NCBI GenBank assembly: GCA_024231855.1
Contig: JAAEQD010000208.1
Location: 56,424-120,423, forward strand
DNA length: 64,000 bases
DNA from: Candidatus Zixiibacteriota bacterium
Lineage (GTDB): Bacteria; Zixibacteria; MSB-5A5; UBA10806; 4484-95
Direction of reading: 5' to 3'
In this document: one piece after another, positions 10,801-16,437 of the stretch
How the letters are laid out: every line of letters begins with the position of its first letter
Position numbering within the stretch: position 1 is the first letter of the stretch
Program-made: the position numbers and the translations under genes
The notes under the pieces: model-generated
What the model saw: the letters and a program-made list of their open reading frames with translations, nothing else
Database searches by the model: none
What the model was told of the DNA's origin: nothing

Positions 10801-12455
10801 ATAATACTAAAGGAAGTATAAGATGAACCCTTCGGATCCAGTTGAACGTCAAATCGCGTATCAGTTATCACATTTAATAAGTAGGTAATGTCTTCAGCTT
10901 GTACGAAAACGCAGTTGTCCTGGCTGTTGTTACCGCGTCCGCAGGTGCTCTGACCAATATCCGCGTAAGGCAGATCCAATGGCAGATCGATCGATATAGG
11001 ATTGAAGCAATCATCTCCGTTAGATGCGACGTGTTCCACGATTTCCAAATCGAAATCTTCGATGCAACTTCCTCCGGGTCCAACACCTTCAGCTATTACG
11101 TAGTATGTGCCCGGGTCCAGATGGACATTGTTAATACTATAAATTTCAGGTTCAATTTCATTTACGGCAAAAGCTATACATTCTACTCCAGGCGGGCAGC
11201 TATCGCTTACCAGGATCGAATTGAAATCGGTTAATCTGGGATCCATAATTATATCAATAGCCACAGTTGACGTAACATTCAGCTCATAAGTAATATCCTG
11301 GCCAAAGTTGATGCCAAACGGGCAGGTTTCGTCATAGTGATCGCCCCTTCCGCAAGAACTCTGGTTAAGGTCGCTATACGGCAGATCTCCGGGAAGATCG
11401 ACAGTAATTGGCAGATCGCAATCATCACCCGGCAAGTCGGTATGCTCCTCAATTGTGAGGTCAAATGACGCGATGCAATCCGGGTCGGGTTCCAAATCAA
11501 TCATCAAGTAATATATACCAGGCTCAAAATGTAAATTAGGTATATTATGGGGTAAGGCCATGCTATTTGCAGAATTGACTATGCAATCGTAATCCGGGGG
11601 ACAGGAGCTACTTATAGAGAGCCCGGTATGATCTGTTGATCCGGGATCGAAAGTGATATCAAGATCGACTGCCGCTGCAATATTGAGGCTATAGATAATG
11701 TCCTCACCTGAATCATAATCCCACAGGCATGTTTCCAGGTAATAATTACCGCGGCCGCAGGTTGTTTGAGCTAAATCCGAATATGGCAGATCCGTCGGTA
11801 TGTCGATCAATAGGGGAAGATCGCAGTAATCTCCGGTTGCCGGTGGCGAGGATTCGGCGCATGATATAGACATATGGTATGAGCCGCCGGTGGAAGGCTC
11901 ATTTCCCGTAACTTTTACTACGTAGACGCCCGGTGCCAAACCATAATTGGTAAGTTTCGAGTAATAATTATTGCCGTCTTTATTATCGTTGTAGTTAAGC
12001 TGAACGGTACAACCTTCATCATAAAGATACAATTTGGTGTCACCTATACCGATTTGTGGATCGCAATCGGATCCGGGATCATGAGTTTGAATAATAAGTT
12101 GCCAGAATGAATATCCGCCGTCTAATATTAGCACGAAGTAATCCTCCAGATCAGGATCATCTAAATCGGCACAGATCAATGTATCGATGCAGGTGATCGT
12201 GTCCGCCGATAAGCAATCATCATTAGGTTCCGATTCGGCCAGCTGATTATAAACAACGGGGGGGAAGACCTCGACAATACCGCTAATAGTTTCAGTTTCA
12301 ACCAACTTGCTTTGCCCATAATGTGATGCGGTAATATTTTTTATTTCGTTTTCTCTAACATTAATCCGTTGCTCGCCGCGTATTTTCCCGACGCCTGAGA
12401 TAAATAACATAGACCATACCAAAACGGGAACTAATAGCATTTTAATCTTTCTCAT
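4878..12455 (-). CDS. Giant modular surface protein with cohesin-like and dockerin-like modules (scaffoldin candidate)
   Basis: About 2,525 residues. The start MRKIKMLLVPVLVW at 12455 is preferred over an in-frame ATG at 12485 because AAGGAGAT lies 5 bases before it and it opens a clean signal peptide. Modules in order: a pre-peptidase C-terminal-like domain (~72-197); four tandem ~137-residue repeats opening GD[DY]C..P and with a C[GD]RG motif (~203-750); dockerin-like module 1 (~752-852); a ~165-residue cohesin-like beta module (~868-1037); four carboxypeptidase-regulatory-like repeats with FSH[PLQ] motifs (~1037-1370); dockerin-like 2 (~1372-1482); cohesin-like 2 (~1535-1700); four more regulatory-like repeats (~1702-2035); DUF11-like and WDPNEK-type beta domains (~2037-2310); a fibronectin-III-like domain (~2318-2405); C-terminal dockerin-like 3 (~2409-2511). 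No membrane anchor or sorting signal was recognised. The cohesin label rests on length and the layout of strands such as DIDIYIQT and ADLHLPLAAD; it is inference. Confidence 0.8.
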   Translation of the reverse strand: MRKIKMLLVPVLVWSMLFISGVGKIRGEQRINVRENEIKNITASHYGQSKLVETETISGIVEVFPPVVYNQLAESEPNDDCLSADTITCIDTLICADLDDPDLEDYFVLILDGGYSFWQLIIQTHDPGSDCDPQIGIGDTKLYLYDEGCTVQLNYNDNKDGNNYYSKLTNYGLAPGVYVVKVTGNEPSTGGSYHMSISCAESSPPATGDYCDLPLLIDIPTDLPYSDLAQTTCGRGNYYLETCLWDYDSGEDIIYSLNIAAAVDLDITFDPGSTDHTGLSISSSCPPDYDCIVNSANSMALPHNIPNLHFEPGIYYLMIDLEPDPDCIASFDLTIEEHTDLPGDDCDLPITVDLPGDLPYSDLNQSSCGRGDHYDETCPFGINFGQDITYELNVTSTVAIDIIMDPRLTDFNSILVSDSCPPGVECIAFAVNEIEPEIYSINNVHLDPGTYYVIAEGVGPGGSCIEDFDLEIVEHVASNGDDCFNPISIDLPLDLPYADIGQSTCGRGNNSQDNCVFVQAEDITYLLNVITDTRFDVQLDPKGSSYTSFSIIDACPPGTDCLIYSSFDYAYPDSAHGIENYYLPAGTYYLIVDKEYTPESPCLPDFDLTINEHSHIPGDDCGDPILINVPEDLQYLDLAQTTCDRGYDNSIACGIHCWGEEIYYLLSVNSGREIEITVDPMGTINTLFIVTEICPPGDECIERVVGSDGLPYGASVILAEGNYYLTIEFESEESCIANFDLEINDLGEFTQNEYLPGDANMTAGLWPPRAWGNDITYLRNYFKGFNEGCLIDGFYAGGDINGDCNVTGVDIVHFINYFKALTMPAFCPDYEPAWLTIDDLPAEAPDGWPNCDGMVSSDSKDLLANDSRDPDVSIWIGNLDGSPINASIGATIDIDIYIQTTATTEIADLHLPLAADKQYIENFISESDGELFDSLTAWDDVEFVAPFDEFPVSGLISQSLVGWANVYSEAKPWLNRVTPTKIASFKAQVKDDWQFASDTVDCFSIGAHYSGWPMWMGDTLGINGFTISETISRVYFNPGGYIAGVCTNASSDSIENVYVSIDLPSRQDMTDAQGMYFLSNLGEGNYDISFSHPYYCDATVSDIAVTENDTTILNVELIDGGRVSATVTDSLSNPIENVLVVLTNTNTQPGLVYTDSSDASGVFFVDGIEPGLYDIGFSHLLFTDTTLTDVPVIAVDTTYVNMILYAGGILSGEVVNSVLSPIENVIIEVVGPGIADTTDANGLYGLEALSPGSYIITFSHPEYCDTSVSDVAIQSGQNTVLDITLTGTGTITGTVSDSVGFIEGVRVRVDGAWISDTTGIDGTYSLAGICPGDYDIIFSHQDYRDSTINQTINEDESLIINMELGPAGTITFEYLPGDVEMVQGSWPPSVNVVDIVRLVTSFKDSMGYCMMNNPNAPEPPGPYFWASADVNSDCRVWGNDVSYLAAYLSGNHPDLGHCSFYPSEWLDPENIPEDEPAGWPNCDQPPLPLNGNGFGDDFDIQGLNTIQTGYKDGYEVNTVVDETNDPFSPDILTTNGNVYIWFGNPDGTPISAPLGEWFEVDIYIQTSSPVYVADLHIPLAADDLYIDSILCDSVYGYFDIYSPLDQWWGIFGSTLQGSPPNEPGWTSISFLGWSLNLAEPFWLHSEIPTKILTFYVKTHFDGQLSGQTVDCFDIGKHSSGWPMWAGDPLGLDGFPITHFISQVKIGGGEITGVVSNNLSQPIADAVISIPGLAAKDTTDLAGEYSIIVSPGIYDVEFSHADYLDTIAAGVDVNEGEPTWLNMMMNNLGVIKGIVSDPYLSPIESVLVECDGAEYYDYTDIAGTYLIEKVDPGTRAMSFEHPHYQDIEINEVEVTSGDTTTQDATLYALGAIKGKVTKSDDVTLLDDALLKLIFEDIEIDQFITEANGEYIFPYLDPGQYDIEAFKDSFAVRLTEDIQVDIEDTTTADIILLRDFGNIAGEVTSDGVTPIEDVHVVAISTSIDDYTDVLGQYELNNLRVGAYSLKFSKSGYVDNYYTNIDVLPEQTITFDIELEAQPLDLSVALYSEGLFRPGFDGKYQCKYYHDGMNPASNSELVLELPEEVDYIASDPSGTYDDQENTITWQLGEISVDYEDSVEVDFNIQIEVPGGIFLTAIASISTTSPEDDHTNNTASVSDEVVNSWDPNEKLASPAGAGSGGFIKPDDKLVYTIFFENDPDSAMVSPIIVKVSDTLDLDLDWDSFNFGPISHPDICSTHFNNSSGILSWYFYDTSNWLPPNENPPEGEGFVTYSIDPYPVLPGGTEITNTASIRFDFNPWIICPPDGPLLRTIDDYPPTSSVAALPTTWMEDSILVNWQAEDAGGSGIMRVDIYVSENNDPYALWLSATPGLTESMYYGVFDNCYSFYSIAIDSVGYEEDTPLNPDASVCLVSGYEYLPGDANMPNGIWPPSTIGADVTYLVNYFRGLNDPCLLDSLYCSADVNGDCLVIGSDVTRLVNYFRGMSDISWCLDYEPAWPTPEDLPIEAPVGWPNCEIVTNGTIIPSGELDK

Positions 12456-12757
12456 TTTTATCTCCTTGAAGAAGGTGAGATGCAATTGAACGATATTTAT
12501 GCTTTTACTACAGCGTTACTTCTTGATTAAGTCGGATCAATGATGCAAACCTTGTTTGAATATAACATCAGAAGTGATGCTAGTCAAGAGTCTATGCCCA
12601 GAAAAATTCCTGTTATCGGCAATGCGGCCGGTATTTTTCAACTCGGTTTTTCACCGGTCATTCATGGTCTACAACCTGAAGCCCATAGCAGGCTAAAGCA
12701 TTATAATCCAACGACACTAAAGCTGGATATATTAAGCTGATGGAGACCATATATTAT
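12456..12757. other. Intergenic region upstream of the giant gene
   Basis: About 300 bases between the giant gene and the PAS relic, both on the minus strand. It holds the promoter at 12559-12587 and a ~97-base untranslated leader for the giant gene. No credible reading frame or RNA gene was seen. Confidence 0.5.
12559..12587 (-). promoter_or_regulatory. Sigma-70-type promoter of the giant gene
   Basis: On the minus strand TTGACT (12587-12582), a 17-base spacer and TATATT (12564-12559). Predicted start near 12552, leaving a leader of about 97 bases before the ATG at 12455. Confidence 0.7.
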
Positions 12758-13161
12758 TCATATGGAGTCGATAACGTTTTTCAAGTAATTTCTCAATCTT
12801 GTCGTCTCCTGCTCCGCTTGAACTCGCTTGGTAGTATCAAGAAACATTACCGCCATTCCACCCGGAGAGGTCTGGAAAGCATGCACTTCAAAAACGCTAT
12901 TAATCTTTTCATCCTCGTAGAAAAAACTCTGAGTATTCCAGGATTCGCCTTTACTGGCCGCTATTCTATATCTTTGGGAATCTCGGTACCGGCTAGGTTT
13001 GGAAAAGCTTCTTCGAAAGTCATCATGAACAATTCATCGATTTCTATTTCCTGTTGAGCTGGCGCTGACTGGAATAGGAATAGCGAAAGAATGAACGTAG
13101 CCAATAACATTCGTTTTGATTTACTCCGTGATGAAAAATAAGTAATATCACGACTCATCAT
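12758..13161 (-). pseudogene. Chimeric relic: TonB-receptor leader fused to a PAS/histidine-kinase fragment
   Basis: On the minus strand an ATG at 13161 opens a leader (KRMLLATFILSLFLFQSAPAQ, then IEIDELFMMTFEEA) that closely copies the N-terminus of the TonB receptor next door (AKRMLFTSIVLSLLLPCQTYAQ, then IEADELLTMTLEEL). Directly after it the text changes to EAFPNLAGTEIP, matching EKAFPGLTKTEVP in a PAS domain of the kinase at 16438. The first frame stops at 12961. A shift of one base (-1) restores the match: SKGESWNTQSFFYEDEKI, then FEVHAFQTSPGGMAVMF, equivalent to FDVFAFQTSPGKMTAMF in the kinase, ending at TGA 12758. So a deletion joined two genes and a frameshift broke the product. It begins 8 bases after the receptor's stop, with the AAGG of its weak ribosome binding site overlapping that stop region. 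Confidence 0.8.
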
Positions 13162-13169
13162 AAAAACCT

Positions 13170-15227
13170 TTATTTCAGATTATGTCTGTAAGACAGCTTA
13201 AATATTATTTCTCTACTCGAACCCGGCAAAGGTGGATGCCACCCATTATATGGTTGTATGAAATCATATTCAGCATCAAGTAGATTGTAAACTCCAATAC
13301 CAAAGTCAAAACCACTATTGAACACATGCTTATAATTGAAATACAAATTCGCTAATACTATCTGATCCTGAGTTGAAAAAACCATATCATCGAGTGTTTC
13401 GTCGAAGTGAGTATAAGCATATCTCTCGCCCATATAAATAAATGACGGATTAATCGTAAGTCGTTTGGAGAGTTTTAAGCTGCTGTTAAATGAAATTTTA
13501 TGCGGGGAAGTCCCCAACATGATCGCGTCCTTGCCATCGACGGCGTAATTATCTACTTCATTAATATCTTTTGCGCTATAATAAGAATAATTAAAAATTA
13601 CATAGCCCCAGTTTTTCCTCACCCTGTGCTCAATCTCAAATCCTTTTGTTCCAGATATGCCTTGATTATCATAACCTTCGCCATTTTCTCCGAAAGAAAA
13701 AACAATGGAATTGTCTACACTTATGTAATAAATATTTGCGATTAACGACATGTTCTCTGTAAATGAATATCCCGCTTCAAATTCATAAACTTTAGCTTTT
13801 TCAGGTTCGATATCCGGTTCGGATTTGCCGGGATCGGAAAAATAGTTATAGTCAATCTCACTGATAGACGGTGCACGAAAGGAATGGCTGTAGAGGAATT
13901 TGAAATGCGATTTATTAATAACTTTTGTTAAGCATACTCTTGGCGAAAAAGCGGCTCCATATTCACTGTGCTTATCCACTCTCCCTCCCAGCGTGACATT
14001 TACCCTATCGGTGGTAAAAATTCCCTGCGCGAAACCAGACACGTTGCTATAATCGATTTCCGTTTTTCCGGTCCAAAAAGCATCCGAGCCCAAAATAGTA
14101 ATTTTTGCATTATCCCGGCAATACTCACCGCCCGTAATTATATTTACTTTCTTACTTAGATCAAAAGAAGCGATGAGATTAAATCTGTTTCTATCGGTAT
14201 ATCTCTCATGTTTGTAGTAGGCCGTATCGCCGGAAGCACCTTCACCCGTTGCTGCCCATGGCGAATTACGCATAAAATTGTATTTAGAGGTTAAGGTTAA
14301 CTTATCCACTATTTCCCAATCATATTGCAGCTCCCCAAAAAGAGTTCTATAAGTTATCTCATAGTCCTTGACGGCAATTTCATCATACCAATCCCTTGTA
14401 GTCGTTACATAGTCGTCGTATATAAATCTTGCGCTTAAATCCCTATAAATCGCGGCCACATTAATCAACATTGGATTTAATTCGGCCTGATTTTCCATAT
14501 CAAATGTGTTTCCATAAACGTCGGTATATTCCCTGTCCGACCTGTTTCCCCGGCCATAAAAACCATGAATGGCAAATTCGAAGTCATTTATTTTCTTACC
14601 TGCCGAAACATTAATATTAGAATGCGATGCATCCCCGGCCATTCTTCCATAATCTGTTGAAAAAGATATCCCGTTTATATCCTTCCCGGTTTTTGTTATG
14701 ATATTAATTACACCTAACTCGGCAAATCCGCCATAGATTGAAGAACCGGGCCCTCTAATGATTTCAATTCTTTTTATATTGCTAACGGGATAATGATTTC
14801 CCAGAAAAGTACATGCATGGTATAATTCATTAGTTTCTTGCCCATCTATCATGAGTAAGACTCTACCCGCGTAACCAATGTTTCCTCTCATTGTAATGCC
14901 GGTTACGCCCCATACATCAACTACCATTTCAATACCTGGTACTAACCTTAGAACATCAATTAAATCGCCGGCGCCCGAGTTTTGAATTTCTTCCGATGTT
15001 ACAACTGTTACTATTCCGGGAGTTTCACGCTGATGCATAGCCGTTTTTGAAGCGATTGTGACTTTCACATCCATCAACTCCTCAAGCGTCATCGTGAGCA
15101 ATTCATCGGCTTCAATATGCCGCTGGGCGTAGGTTTGGCAGGGCAGAAGCAAGCTCAGAACGATAGATGTAAATAGCATTCGTTTCGCCGTAATCCATGA
15201 TGCAAAATTAACTTTATCACTTCTCAA
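13170..15227 (-). CDS. TonB-dependent outer-membrane receptor
   Basis: About 685 residues from a TTG start at 15227. That start is chosen because AAAGGAGA lies ~6 bases upstream and because the two neighbouring leader relics align with it residue for residue; an upstream ATG at 15347 has no such support. A signal peptide (AKRMLFTSIVLSLLLPCQTYAQ) is followed by a short ADELLTMTLEELMDVKVTIASK segment typical of this receptor class. The plug domain comes next (GIVTVVTSEEIQNSGAGDLI, LRLVPGIEMV, RVLLMIDGQ, IEIIRGPGSSIYGG, INIITK), then a ~530-residue beta-barrel with many alternating aromatic strands, ending IIFKLSYRHNLK. Such receptors import scarce ligands (siderophores, cobalamin, oligosaccharides) using TonB-ExbB-ExbD energy. 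Nothing in the window tells the ligand. It is the only intact member of what was probably a tandem set. Confidence 0.9.
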   Translation of the reverse strand: MRSDKVNFASWITAKRMLFTSIVLSLLLPCQTYAQRHIEADELLTMTLEELMDVKVTIASKTAMHQRETPGIVTVVTSEEIQNSGAGDLIDVLRLVPGIEMVVDVWGVTGITMRGNIGYAGRVLLMIDGQETNELYHACTFLGNHYPVSNIKRIEIIRGPGSSIYGGFAELGVINIITKTGKDINGISFSTDYGRMAGDASHSNINVSAGKKINDFEFAIHGFYGRGNRSDREYTDVYGNTFDMENQAELNPMLINVAAIYRDLSARFIYDDYVTTTRDWYDEIAVKDYEITYRTLFGELQYDWEIVDKLTLTSKYNFMRNSPWAATGEGASGDTAYYKHERYTDRNRFNLIASFDLSKKVNIITGGEYCRDNAKITILGSDAFWTGKTEIDYSNVSGFAQGIFTTDRVNVTLGGRVDKHSEYGAAFSPRVCLTKVINKSHFKFLYSHSFRAPSISEIDYNYFSDPGKSEPDIEPEKAKVYEFEAGYSFTENMSLIANIYYISVDNSIVFSFGENGEGYDNQGISGTKGFEIEHRVRKNWGYVIFNYSYYSAKDINEVDNYAVDGKDAIMLGTSPHKISFNSSLKLSKRLTINPSFIYMGERYAYTHFDETLDDMVFSTQDQIVLANLYFNYKHVFNSGFDFGIGVYNLLDAEYDFIQPYNGWHPPLPGSSREIIFKLSYRHNLK

Positions 15228-15384
15228 AACTATCTCCTTTACAAAAGCGTACGTCTTCAGACAATCCGGACATTTAGTATTGAAGTCTAATACGTAGTTT
15301 GTCTTTCGGCAATTGCTTTTTTTGTATTCTCTTTTTCTCTGTAACATCGTTCATTCTTTAATTCGGTCCCTTTCCCTCAATATT

Positions 15385-15504
15385 TTAACTGCTCGACCAG
15401 TGTAAACTTCGGCCGGGTAGAAGCAGATACAGAATGAAAATAACCAATAACATTCGTTTCGCTGAAAGATGAGGTAAAAAATACGCGTTAGCTAAATTCA
15501 ACAA
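15385..15504 (-). pseudogene. Relic of a second TonB-receptor leader
   Basis: On the minus strand, TTG at 15504 behind GGGGGAG opens 39 codons ending at TAA 15385. The core (SAKRMLLVIFILYLLLPG) is clearly the same leader as AKRMLFTSIVLSLLLPC of the receptor and KRMLLATFILSLFLFQ of the downstream relic. It then degenerates and stops with no plug or barrel. It is the first frame after the promoter at 15572-15600. It is most simply the stump of a deleted tandem receptor gene; a role as a short leader peptide cannot be excluded. Confidence 0.6.
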
Positions 15505-15571
15505 TTGAGCTCCCCCAGGCGAATAATCCATATTCGATATTCCCTAAAAACCTGCCGTTTGCTGCAGTTAT

Positions 15572-15600
15572 ATAATATGTAATATCGACTGCACTGTCAA
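15572..15600 (-). promoter_or_regulatory. Consensus promoter for the TonB-receptor transcript
   Basis: On the minus strand TTGACA (15600-15595), a 17-base spacer and TATTAT (15577-15572). It would transcribe the leader relic, the receptor and the chimeric relic. Confidence 0.75.
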
Positions 15601-15857
15601 GCTGATCATATTGTGAAATTAAATATTGTAATCAAACGCAATGCGCCCCTGATTATATCGGGTATTGCTATCTTTAATTGAACCTAGAGCTTAGGTCAAT
15701 CCTGCTTAACACATTGGCCTAGTGGCTTACAGGAGAGGCAAACTCCATAAAAAGCCTTCCAAGATAAGTAATTGCCGGTGATAATTGATAATGACGTATT
15801 ACTAAACAATTGAAATAAAAGAAGATAACAACGCGCACGCGAGGCGTTAAAAGTCCC
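15601..15857. other. Intergenic region with no recognised feature
   Basis: Between the divergent receptor promoter and the tRNA-Leu promoter. I see no reading frame, strong hairpin or repeat here. Confidence 0.4.
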
Positions 15858-15886
15858 TTGCATATTGTTTCTAATTGTTGTAGTTT
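15858..15886 (+). promoter_or_regulatory. Probable promoter of tRNA-Leu
   Basis: TTGCAT (15858-15863), a 17-base spacer and TAGTTT (15881-15886). The predicted start is about 9 bases before the tRNA. Confidence 0.45.
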
Positions 15887-15901
15887 AGCAAATAATAAAT
15901 C

Positions 15902-15987
15902 GCCGGAGTGGCGGAATAGGTAGACGCAAGGGACTTAAAATCCCTCGTATGGTAACGTACGTGCCGGTTCAATTCCGGCCTCCGGCA
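15902..15987 (+). tRNA. tRNA-Leu (anticodon UAA)
   Basis: An 86-base class II tRNA. The acceptor stem GCCGGAG (15902-15908) pairs with CTCCGGC (15980-15986), with discriminator A at 15987. The anticodon loop CTTAAAA gives anticodon UAA, there is a long variable arm (CGTATGGTAACGTACG), and the T arm is GCCGGTTCAATTCCGGC. The 3' CCA is not encoded. A terminator follows at 15996. Confidence 0.95.
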
Positions 15988-15995
15988 TATTTGTA

Positions 15996-16027
15996 AACGG
16001 GCTGTGATCATTATCGCAACCCGTTTT
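15996..16027 (+). terminator. Intrinsic terminator after tRNA-Leu
   Basis: AACGGG and TGTGAT pair with ATCGCA and CCCGTT across one C/A mismatch, with a CATT loop, followed by TTTT. It ends the tRNA transcript. Confidence 0.75.
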
Positions 16028-16093
16028 GCTATTATAAGCTTTGCATATCAACTACAAAGCAATTAGCCGTCTTAATGGGCTATAAAGGCCTTG

Positions 16094-16106
16094 TAACATA
16101 ATGTTA
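16094..16106. promoter_or_regulatory. Short palindrome, possible operator
   Basis: TAACAT-A-ATGTTA is a perfect 13-base inverted repeat about 160 bases upstream of the kinase relic. It could be a binding site for a dimeric regulator; there is no further support. Confidence 0.2.
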
Positions 16107-16254
16107 TAGAATTTTACCGTTTTTTTCAAATGCCAATTATTAATTCCGATTTACTAGATATGTTGTCAGGAAAGATAAATTTCAGTTTCCTGGTCGCGAC
16201 TTGGATTTATAGCTCATGAAAATCCATTTTGGCCGATTAACCGAATCGGGGGGG

Positions 16255-16422
16255 ATGATAATGAAATTAAAACATAAATTCTCGCTTTTAACTTTGGCGA
16301 TTATTTTGATAACCACGGGTGCTTAATCTTTAATGATGCGTAATACTCAGCGACAAATATCGCGGCCGGCAAATTATCTGAAAATGAACGTCAACGGTAA
16401 TTACGAATTTATATCTCTTTAA
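16255..16422 (+). pseudogene. Severed membrane N-terminus of the downstream histidine kinase
   Basis: ATG ATA ATG from 16255, behind a run of G, opens MKLKHKFSLLTLAIILITTG, a positively charged start plus one transmembrane helix as at the beginning of many sensor kinases. The frame meets TAA at 16324, resumes as SLMMRNTQRQISRPANYLKM and meets a second TAA at 16420. The kinase ATG at 16438 is in the same frame 15 bases later. The simplest reading is an ancestral membrane-anchored kinase whose N-terminal sensor part was deleted or mutated, leaving a soluble kinase that starts internally. Confidence 0.6.
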
Positions 16423-16437
16423 TCAGATTTAAGCACT

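Noticed and set aside
15302..15347. Upstream ATG (15347) as the TonB receptor start
   Set aside because: It would put ~40 charged residues before the signal peptide and lacks a ribosome binding site. The TTG at 15227 has AAAGGAGA and aligns with two leader relics.
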